In this document: positions 11,461-20,808 of the stretch, piece after piece
Layout of the letters: every line of letters starts with the position of its first letter
Numbering within the stretch: the stretch's first letter is position 1
Source of the DNA: Bactrocera neohumeralis
Taxonomy: Eukaryota; Arthropoda; Insecta; Diptera; Tephritidae
Reading direction: 5' to 3'
DNA length: 64,000 nt
Assembly: GCF_024586455.1 (NCBI RefSeq)
Contig: NC_065922.1
Coordinates: 77,297,106-77,361,105 of the forward strand
Position numbers and translations under genes: made by a program
Notes under the pieces: generated by a model
Database searches by the model: none
What the model was told of the DNA's origin: nothing
The model's input: the letters and a program-made list of their open reading frames with translations, nothing else

Positions 11461-12541
11461 TTTTTCGCATAATTTCTTCAAAAACCGGCGATTTGCAGCA
11501 CATTTTTAATTCTCAAAAATTGTGGGTTACGCCAAATGTAAATTTTCTTGAATAGGATTGTAGCGCATGCGATTCTGCAAATTTCTGCATTTTTAGATTT
11601 TCTCTACGACCTCTAGTTCAAAAGTTATAAGCGTTTTTCTATTCGGCGGCTACTTGCTGCTTGCTCCTGGTCGCCTGGTAGAAATCCAGAATTTTTGTGC
11701 CAAATTGAAATGCAATTTTTCCGCAGCCGGCAGCGACAGCGGCAGAGGAGGCACCCAAAAACTTGCCGGTTGCCATTGCATATGCAAAGGAGCAAATTTG
11801 AAATGGCGGAAGCGGACAAAGAGGATGTGGGTGGGACCGGACATGGACATAGGGCGGAAACCGGAAGTGCAAATTAACGGCACCCCACTTCCGGTTTAGC
11901 GATGTTTCCGGAAGTGGCAAACCGGAAACGAAAATCAGCAATTTTGTTACCTACTTCCGGGTCCAAAATTTCCGTTTCCGGTTATTAACTTCCGGAAGCA
12001 TTGATAAACCGGAAGTCAGTCACAATTATTTTTATTTCCGGTTTCCGGATGTTGCTTCCGGTTCCCAACTTCCGTTTCCGGTTTGCCACTTCCGGTAAAC
12101 CCTTGAACCGGAAATGTAGTACCGTTAATTTGCACTTCCGGTTTCCGCCCTATGTCCATGTCCGGTCCCACCCACATCCTCTTTGTCCGCTTCCGCCATT
12201 TCAAATTTGCTCCTTTGCATATGCAATGGCAACCGGCAAGTTTTTGGGTGCCTCCTCTGCCGCTGTCGCTGCCGGCTGCGGAAAAATTGCATTTCAATTT
12301 GGCACAAAAATTCTGGATTTCTACCAGGCGACCAGGAGCAAGCAGCAAGTAGCCGCCGAATAGAAAAACGCTTATAACTTTTGAACTAGAGGTCGTAGAG
12401 AAAATCTAAAAATGCAGAAATTTGCAGAATCGCATGCGCTACAATCCTATTCAAGAAAATTTACATTTGGCGTAACCCACAATTTTTGAGAATTAAAAAT
12501 GTGCTGCAAATCGCCGGTTTTTGAAGAAATTATGCGAAAAA
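11461..12541. mobile_element. Foldback-type element: ~420-bp inverted arms around CCGGAA repeats
   Basis: Positions 11461-11880 and 12122-12541 are inverted copies that align without gaps (position sums are constant at 24002) and look almost identical. The central 240 bp is a looser inverted repeat packed with CCGGAA/TTCCGG. From 11861 to 12141 there are about 15 such sites, eight of them in the longer form CCGGAAGT or ACTTCCGG. The outer tips are TTTTTCGCATAATTTC and its complement. No clear target-site duplication flanks the tips. Open frames of 60-120 codons run through both arms but are mirror copies of one another with no known domain. It resembles Foldback/long-TIR MITE architecture; the family is unknown. 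Confidence 0.85.
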
Positions 12542-13740
12542 CGACACTTGCACTTAAGTGAGCGCTGTAAAATAGGGTGGGGGGACATTTCTGAGGCTTT
12601 ATCTACTTACTTTGAGTCTAAAACTTAACAAATTCATACAGTTTTACCATTAATTTTCGTTTTCAACCAGGCAGCTCAAAATCCAACTTACCCGACAACT
12701 GTATGTAGCACAGTATCTAAAAAGTAGACTAGGCGGAGCTTCAATGATATGTTGTTCTGCAGAAAATCTACAGCGCAGCTTGCCATCGAATTGTAGGCTT
12801 TTTGTGGCTAAGTAATGATTGAAAATGACTTTTTAATGCCAGAAAAGCTTGTAAGCTTATGGACTCTTTTTAAGGGGTGTCATGGCTACAGAATAAAGGC
12901 TGGTTAGTCAGCTATCATTTGCATAAACGCCTGAGCATGTGTGTGTATGTGTCGGTGTGACCGTAGGAAATAATGCGAAAAATTACATTTCAAAAGCGAG
13001 CTCGTCATTGACAAGCCCCAAACGGGTGTAGCTTGGCATGTGCCTTTGTGTGTGTGTGTGTGTGCTTGCCCCGAGGCTTTGCGAGTCATGCAGCAAATGC
13101 AAGGCATCATTACACTTGTGCCGAGCGCCTTGGCATATCCGGTGACACAGACCAGATCAGCAACTATCTATATGTGTATATATATGAGTATATAATAATA
13201 AAAATACAACAAACAAAAAGGCATGTCATGTAAGCAGGTCCGTGGGTATTAGGCAGAACATATGAACTCATTCGCTTGGGCCAAGTCTATGGGCCGCCGA
13301 GGGGCAACATCATTATCCAGCGCTTGCTGTTTGTTGTACTCGCTGTTGTGTTTGTTTGCCGGTTTGCCGCAGTCGATTGGGTAAGGCGCACCAGGGCTAG
13401 TGTAGGGGACGGAATGTCAAGCTGGGCTCGCTTTGATTTGGCGTTAAAAAAGAAGCTTTTCATTTGTTGAAGATGAAAAAGAAACCATTGATTTTATTTG
13501 CTTGAATTTCCATTTAACTTAAGACAGGGTTGCCATGCATACTTTTCTGGCAAGTGCTTTTTTAATCTATTTTTGAGAAAAAAAACTTCGAAACAATAAA
13601 GTTAAATATAATTTAGTTTTTTTTTTGCTTTTGTTGTAGTATAAATATTTTGCAACTTTCTTCACATCTAGAGAGTGGCTTCCTTTTATTAGTGGCATGG
13701 GGTGAAGTTGTCAGAGAAGATGAAGTGTAAACTACCATTA
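12542..13740. other. No gene seen; GT repeat and short TA repeats
   Basis: A GT run lies at 13047-13064 and a TATA-type run at 13170-13200. At 13526-13548 the minus strand reads AAAAGTATGCATGGCAACCCT, which joins the two repeat words found separately at 41-57 kb and 9-10 kb. No gene signal was seen. Confidence 0.5.
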
Positions 13741-13876
13741 TATTGGTTAGTCGAAAAAGTATTTTCGTATTTCTAATAAAACTTCAACTTATTTTTTTTA
13801 TATTTATACTAATAAATAAATAAACAAATATGTAAAAATATACAATATACGAAAAAACTTTTTCGACTACACAATA
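13741..13876. mobile_element. 136-bp mariner MITE
   Basis: This is a short non-coding element with matching ends: TATTGGTTAGTCGAAAAAG on the left and CTTTTTCGACTACACAATA on the right. The terminal repeats match the family at 34219 and 45398. The interior is AT-rich with no transposase sequence. A TA at each tip is consistent with Tc1/mariner target duplication. Confidence 0.88.
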
Positions 13877-15106
13877 TATAAATAGAGGTTTCACTTTTGC
13901 GCTCTCTCCTTCAAAGGAAACGTCACCGCTCATTCCTTGTCTCGTGCTCAGCGCTCAATGCGCATCTTCTACGCCTGACGCACATCCTGGCTTGCCAATA
14001 GCTTCCTGACATTATTGCTCACGTCCTCTGCCACATCCTTCCTCACAGCAGCTGCTGCCGCACATCCTCATTTCTCTAGTTTATTATTCAGATTTTGTTC
14101 TTGTTTCCTTCGCTTTTGACGAATTTCTTGCTTTTTCTTTGATTATGCTTGTCATGCGCCTTTCAATGCCTCAATATTTCAATGTTTCCTGCGCCGCTAA
14201 GGTCACTTTACATGCAAAAAGAGAACAAAGGCAAAAGGAAGAGAAAAAAATTAAATGAAATAAAACAATAACAACAAAATAAAATTATAATGCAACAATA
14301 AAAACTAAACAATAATAAGAGAGAAAGGCAAATAAATGAAGCCGTCAAAGCGAATTGTGAAATTGTGCAAAATAAATGCAGCGAAATCGCCGCAGAATAC
14401 TTGAGCACGTCCTGCGCCACCGTCACGCCGCTTGACATTGAAACGCACACACGTACACAGGCACAGGCGGCTATTTATAGCAGCAGCCGTGAGTACAAAG
14501 GTGCATTCAAGAGCGCAAATAACACACTTGTATTTATATAATTTTTATAATTCTTTCCTTCCAGCGAACAAGTTCAGTTGCGCATAAAGTGCGCTTTGTT
14601 GTTTCCTCTCTTCGGTGGGGCGGCCATGTTCTGCGCGTGGGCGCGCTTAAAAATAAATTCGCAGTATATTTGGTGAACAGAAGTAAAGTGATCCATGACG
14701 GGCACATAAACACACGCAACCTAACCGAAAGCTGCCAAAATGCGACTGATTTTAGTTAAGGAACTAGTTCAAAACTGGTCCGAAATGTATCATAGGAGTC
14801 TAGGAGTCAAAAATCGACTGCATGGCGGGCACACAGCTCCCTGTGCGGCTTAAATGGATGGAAATCAGTGATGAAACCTTGAAATAGAAAAGCTAAAAAA
14901 AGCTGCATTTTACAACAACAACAAACATACCTGAAATTCATAATTTTACTGAGCGGAGAACTAAGCCTTTGGTAGACTTTGTCCAACTCAGAGTCAGTAT
15001 AAATACCACCAACAATCTAAGCTTGGAGCTCAAGCTTAAACATTGGTAAACAAGGGAAAAAAATCTTCAATAGACGAAAAAATAATTATTTTATAAGTCT
15101 GTTATC
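13877..15106. other. No gene seen
   Basis: Pyrimidine-rich then purine-rich low-complexity DNA. Short open frames here are Phe/Leu/Cys- or Lys-rich shadows of simple sequence. Nothing was recognised. Confidence 0.45.
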
Positions 15107-15560
15107 ATTCACGTCCTTTTATACGGCGCAGAAACAGTCGGGTCTAAGTAACCTGAACGGACCCGGAACTGGTTCGGTCAAGAACTGTTAACTCGACACC
15201 ATCTTCGAAAATACTTCAAGATTGCTTTTTTAGCGCTACAACAACAACACTGTTCTTCGGAGTCTTTGCAGCCTTCCAACGCACCAACGTATCCGCTGGT
15301 TAGGCCATGTCGTACACATGCAAAAGGATGCGCCAGCTCCTTCGATTCGAGACTCACGGGTGGACAACGGAAGCAAGCACACCCACGCACCCAATGGAAG
15401 AAACAAGTGCATAGGGACCTGTCTGCGCTTGGGAAATCGTGAAATCAAAAAGGATAGAAGCAACTGGCGAAGTGTTGCGTTGTGGTAACATATCGCAGTT
15501 GGTCAGAGCTTAACAGAGACCTCTTTCGATGAGTCCAAAGGAAAGGAATGAAATCGACGA
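15107..15560 (+). pseudogene. Non-LTR retrotransposon tail (RT C-terminal region)
   Basis: Scattered over three frames are pieces typical of the C-terminal part of a fly non-LTR reverse transcriptase. HVLLYGAET lies at about 15110-15136, then RIRWLGHVVHMQKDAPAP (about 15290-15340), IRDSR, then WKKQVHRDLSALGK and NWRSVALW near 15461-15485. Frameshifts and stops make it dead. The stretch 15141-15245 also resembles 34795-34915, a second dispersed fragment. The clade (RTE- or Jockey-like) is not certain. Confidence 0.7.
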
Positions 15561-16155
15561 CCTTACCGATAAATTCGTAACCAACGCTTTGACGTGAATA
15601 AGTAGAGCCTTCTTTCTTAAATAGCTCATGACTATTACCCAACTAACCACTTAAGCTCCACAAAAACCCCCGAATGTTTACGAAGCTCCAATAATCTGAA
15701 GATAGAGGTAATTTCACGCGACGAGTTTTCAATGTGGAAATATGTATGTGAACTTGCAGGCTCACGAATTGCTTTCAGAGAGCCGAAGGCTGTTAGAATA
15801 GAAGTCTTGTTTATATAAGTATCTTAAAACTGTAACATTCGCCAATCCAAATTTGGAATCAACGAATGCTGCCATCCATCGACAACACTCTTTGATGAAT
15901 GCCCATTCAGTGTTGCCATTTTACCTTCCGTCGTAGGCACCTTGAGTAATAAATAACGACTAGTTGTATGATTTTTTAATTGCTTTGCTCGCTGGCGGCC
16001 AGCAGCCACTTATACTCACGCAAAGCGCAGAGCGCACACACACGCACGCATACAAACGAAATATATGTGTGTGTGTGGCCACTCATGAACTTCGCTAAGC
16101 AAACACGCTTGTTCAAGTGCAAGTCCGCCGAGCGCACTGACATTGAACTCCGTTA
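15561..16155. other. No gene seen
   Basis: No conserved frame, splice pair or repeat family was recognised. A short CA-rich run is at 16036-16050. Confidence 0.45.

Positions 16156-16189
<34 letters not shown>
16156..16189. repeat. GTT trinucleotide microsatellite
   Basis: About eleven tandem GTT units, directly visible. Confidence 0.95.
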
Positions 16190-16190
<1 letters not shown>

Positions 16191-16566
16191 GCTCTGGCTC
16201 ACAAGCATTTCCTTTATGATATTTTTCACAAAAATATTTGCGTTAAAATAACATTTTCGCATGAATAATTCTTGAAGAGATTTTATTCTGCTTTTTTTGT
16301 GTGTTTCAATTTAGTTTTAGTCAAGCTATGGAAGCACGCAAGCATACTCTAATAGAACTGTATTAAGGTTTAGTTTTATTTTTAGCTCAAAATTATGTAG
16401 GAAATACATATATGAAAGTGTTGGAATTTTATTTTAAGAAACTTCTGAAGACCTCTCTTTACTTGCAGGTACCTTTATAATATCTAACGCATATTATTGG
16501 CAAGTCTATAAAGGGTTTCGAAAATAATGATCCCATGAAGCTTGATAATTAACCAAACTCACTTCG

Positions 16567-17502
16567 TACAGGGTTTGTCCGGAAAGTAGTAGGACTGAAT
16601 CGATTTAAGAAAAATTATAGAACCAATCGTTACAGTTCTTTAAAAACTTTCAAAATAGGATCCTTCTGAGTTGATGCAGCGCTGCCAGCACGATTTGCAA
16701 GCATTGAAGACGTCATGGAAGGCATTCTCCGGAATAGCATTGAGTGCCGAGGTGCATGTTGCTTGGATCCCCTCTGTCGTCTCAAAATGCTTGCCTTTCA
16801 TCGGTCTTTTCAGGCAAGGAAACAAAAACAGTCCGGGAGGACCTCATTTGGGCTGTAGGGCGGCTGCGGAAGCGTTGGGATGCCGGCCTTGGATAGGAAG
16901 CTGTTTACAAGAAAGGTGGGTTGAGCCGGGGCGTTTTCGTGGTGCAACTTCCAATCGGCTGCGATGCCTTGATGGACCCGATTGACCCTTCGTTTGAGTC
17001 TCTTGAGGACTTCTACGTAAAACTTGCCGTTGACAGTTTGTCCAGGAGGAACAAATTCATGGCGGACAATGCCTTTGATGTCAAAAAAGACAATGAGCAT
17101 CGTTTTCACTTCGGATTAGCTCATTCTTCCCTTTTTGGGCAAGGAGACGTCGGCATGTCCCAATCGGAAGATTGTCTCTTTTGTCACAACATTTTTGCTA
17201 AGTCAATATCTGGGTAAGCCTGCTTGATCATATCAAACGTCTCTGTCGCAGATTTACCGAGTTTCACACAGAATTTAATAGCGTACCTCTGCTCTAACAA
17301 ACGCTATATTTTCGGTTTGCACCACAGAAACACGCCGCGCAATATGTTTGTCCTTACACTCTCGATGCTTGGAGACAACTTACCAGCCGCTCGTTCGTTA
17401 GCTCAGAACGCCCTCTACCGAATCCAGTCGGTGCGCGCACGCTTCGAAGTAAAGTTACAGCGGAAGATAATTAGTTCTATTACTTTCCCGACAAACCCTG
17501 CA
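16567..17502 (-). mobile_element. Near-complete but dead mariner element (CAGGGTTTGTC ends)
   Basis: Both terminal repeats are present: CAGGGTTTGTCCGGAAAGTA at 16569 and, inverted, TACTTTCCCGACAAACCCTG ending at 17500. A TA flanks the left tip and CA (a mutated TA) the right. The transposase runs on the minus strand. The frame 17109-16810 reads VFFDIKGIVRHEFVPPGQTV, then WKLHHENAPAQ and LPQPPYSPNEVLPDCF. After a stop it continues as MKGKHFETTEGIQATC and ends with CINSEGSYFESF near 16645. The second catalytic Asp is changed to Glu (HEN for HDN), the SPDLAP motif is broken, and frameshifts interrupt the N-terminal part. This is a different mariner lineage from the other two in the window. Confidence 0.92.
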
Positions 17503-17649
17503 TGCTCTTTTCAAGTCCTCCAGGGAAGTTGTGCTTTGGAAATCAGTGCTGATTATAGAATTTCTATAAAATTTAACAATCAAAATTAAAATATTACGTC
17601 TCTTTGTGAGGCGGGATAGCAATGAACGAACCTCGAACCACTAAAAACT

Positions 17650-17740
17650 GGAAACAGAATCTATAAAAAGCCTTTCTGTCATACAAACTGATCGATCAAG
17701 ATCAAGATAAAGGTCTTATTTACCCCTTTATGCTATAAGA
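17650..17740. repeat. Dispersed fly repeat fragment, CATACAAACTGA family
   Basis: A single unit carrying CTGTCATACAAACTGATCGATCAAGATCAA at about 17676, matching the units at 8044-8400. Confidence 0.6.
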
Positions 17741-19011
17741 ATGCACCTGCGAGCAATCAAGAATCGCGTTCTTTTCTTGTTGGGGTCGGCTAATATGCCA
17801 ACCCTCTTTCTACTGAACAAGTACACAGATCAAACAATCCGTTCGAAATATTTCCGACACCCTCAACAGTCTAAGCTGTTGATAATAAGTTGCAAATACC
17901 AATCAGAGAATTCCGAGAAATAAAGAAGTATGTCCATAGCAAATTCAGTATTTTCCACATTATTCATTCAACATATACATACATATGTATATAGTGTAAG
18001 TATCTATGTAGTTGTTGTGATTGTTGTTAATTTGTCGACCTGCTGCGCATAAATTTAGCACAATTGCGACTCGCAGCTCATAGAATTCGCCGCACACAAA
18101 CACAGCGCTCTTCATAAGACGCGCTCATTCTTTGCTAGCTACACTTGTATTTTGTATATTGTATATGTGTGTGTGCGTGTGTGTCTGGCAAAATAAATAT
18201 GGAACGATTCAACCATAATTGAATGAGTGTATAAAAATAATCTCGGAAATATAAATTTTGATTTATTGCGACACTGCGAAAGACTGGCACAAGCGATGAA
18301 TCAATTGTGTGCGCATAAAAGCGCTTGCAAGCGGTCGGGGGCTGTGTGATTATGACATGCTTGGAGTTGAAAATAAAACGGTTTTGTAATAGAGGAGAAT
18401 AAGCGATGTGATGGAAACGATTTTAATGCCATTTTTCTGTAGAAATTCTGCAAAATTTCAAAACAGTGAGACATTAGTGAGATATAGTCCACATCGATCG
18501 CTTCAAATGACTTCCAGTGCCCATCCTCACCTATACGGACTAATGGTGGATTACCGACAGGGCGGGGCGTTCTTTAGAGTGAGTGCCATAGTGTCATCGA
18601 ATGCTTCGGCATCGCAATCTTCCAATATTTAGAGGTTCTCCCAGCATCTATGTTAGGTAAACATAAAATACAGCGTTTATGATCTTAGAGAGCAGAAATT
18701 AAGTCATCCACAGTTTATTCCTAGATATTTCTAAGACTTCGAATATTTGCAGTTAGATACATAAGCACCGTAAGAGTCGAGTCTTAAACGAACGGAGGTA
18801 TTGTAGAACCTTTCCAATTGAGTGAGTTAAGCGTGATCGTGATTTCACATTCAAGGAAAAACTGAATCAGGGAATTGATATCGCCTGCTTACAGCAACAG
18901 TTTCTGTGGTTTTTGTGACAACTGCTATATTAGGCAAAGCAGTAATCGAGATCACAGAACACTTAATATTAAAGAGCTAAAATTCGTGGTCTAAAAGTCC
19001 ACGAAATCAAC
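17741..19011. other. No gene seen
   Basis: Short GT run near 18170-18184. Open frames (for example 18408-18632) contain no recognisable domain or paired splice sites. Confidence 0.45.
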
Positions 19012-19525
19012 TTAAGGGGCTAGGTGGGTATGAAAATTTCAAAAAAATATTTTTTTGTTTGTCTTATTAAATTTACAAGGCCTCTAAAACTTTGTCCTAA
19101 GTTTTCAAGTTGATCAGAATAATAGTTTCGGAGATACAGCCATGAGAATTTTCGCCCCAAGCGTTTTTTTCGAAACCGACCATAAAGGTGGAGATGAGAT
19201 TTTTTATTAAAAGTTTGAGAAGAACAGAAACATTTTTATATTTTTTATTTTCTTCGTTCAAAACGAGATTTATGTATGTATGAACAGAATATGTTTAGTG
19301 TTTAAATTTTAGATTAACCTATAATATGTTATGCTGTCCACGGAGAGAGCACCTTTTTTGTTAGACACCTAGGGAGATGAGGTCTCAACGGCTGAATTTT
19401 CAACATTTTTATATCAAAATTTCAGGAGACCTATTATATTTTTCAAATATATAATTGCCTATATTAGAAAAAAAAATCGTAAATATACGTTTTGTTTGTA
19501 CCTCAGAAACCCATCTAACCCTTTA
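19012..19525. mobile_element. Probable ~510-bp MITE with GGGGYTAGRTGGGT ends
   Basis: The left end reads TTAAGGGGCTAGGTGGGTAT from 19012 and the right end CAGAAACCCATCTAACCCTTTA to about 19525. Reverse-complemented, the right end gives TAAAGGGTTAGATGGGTTTCTG, so the tips form imperfect inverted repeats of about 20 bp. The interior has no coding sequence. TTAA flanks the left tip and a TTAC-like word the right, so the target-site duplication is doubtful. It resembles a repeat I believe is common in tephritid genomes. Confidence 0.6.
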
Positions 19526-20808
19526 CGTTGTTATGGAACAAAAAAGCTTTTATTTGGCATTGGAAAAGTTTCTAGAAATGCGACCTCATTTTCGAAGTTC
19601 ATGCATATTCGAAAGTCCCGTTAAACACCGCGGCAAAACAAATAGTTTTTGTTTTTGCTTTATTTTTCTTATTGAAAAATTCGAATGATTTGTTATTGCT
19701 GCGCAGCAAAGGTTAAAAGTGAAGGCAGTTTGTGGGCTTGCGAAGCTAAGACGGCTACGTCGCACTATGGCGAGCATACAAAATGGACAATAATGCGTAA
19801 ATGTGTTTGTATGTATGAGCGTAAATATATTTGGAACAGACTGTCAGGTTAACAATGATTTTTCATTCATAGAAAATACTCAATAAGCGGGCGAACTGTA
19901 AACTATGCGCAGACCACAGTCGGACTGCGAACTAGAGAAGCAGGCGAAAAAGAAACTAAAATAAAATTCAATGGATTAAATATTATTGCAGACAAATAGG
20001 AAATATTAATTTACATATATTTATACACTGCATACATATATGTACATATATATAAATATATACATATGTATATTTACATACTGTTTATAGCAGCGAGTGC
20101 ACACGAGGAGCGAATCAATCCATTATTGAAAGCGAAAGAGTGGCTTAAAGCAATAAAAAAGGAGAATTTATTGCAAATATTTCTAGAAGAATTCAGAAGT
20201 AAATATGCAATACACAAATATGTGTACGTAAGAGCGGCGCAACGCAAATTCCAAATCTACAGTATTGATGTGGCGTTGCCAAACAAAGCGGCACGATAAC
20301 CTCTGACCCCGGCCGAGGCGGAATACGCACTCGTGTGAGTGTAAGCGATACGATTGTGCGGCATAAAAGGCAAAATAAATACATGCAAATCAATATAAAT
20401 GCAAATCAGCGAGACAGCGGAGTGAAAAATGAAAATGAAACCGAGCAAAAGTGTACACAGGAAAGCATAACAAAAACAAAACAATAAAAATAAAATAAAC
20501 AAAAAATAAAATAATTTTCATAAAGAAAATATTGAAAAATACAGAAAAATTAAAAAAAAAAAGAAAAAAAATATTCGACAACAACAAGTACAACAAGTGC
20601 AAGTTCAGCACTTAAGCTGCAGCAAACAACTCAAAATTGATAAGCCGCCGAACGATAGAGTGTGGGAGAGCGCATGCTAGCAGAGCTATCAAGCAAATAA
20701 GCAGCATTTAAATGTCAGTTCCAAGAGTTTGGTTTTCGAGCGCTTCGAGCATGGCTTGAGGCACGTCAGCTTTGGCTGGCTCAGCTCAGTTGTCAATTTA
20801 GTTTCGAC
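19526..20808. other. Upstream region of the SVWC gene
   Basis: AT-rich DNA with TATA-type microsatellite at 20036-20065. An insect initiator-like TCAGTT at 20786-20791 lies 18 bp before the start codon, but no TATA box sits at the right distance, so the promoter is not assigned. No other gene was recognised. Confidence 0.4.

Noticed and set aside
12001..12363. 120-codon frame through the foldback element, and its mirror frames at 11639-11941
   Set aside because: The arms are inverted copies, so any open frame appears twice; none has a domain and the frames start in the CCGGAA repeats.
20281..20345. tRNA-like or CpG-rich block near CCCCGGCCGAGGCGG
   Set aside because: No cloverleaf, no GGTTCGA box B spacing; only a locally GC-rich stretch.
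20700..20720. TATA-like ATTTAAA followed by TCAGTT upstream of the SVWC gene
   Set aside because: The spacing between the two is too short for a TATA-initiator pair, and the other TCAGTT at 20786 has no TATA at -30.
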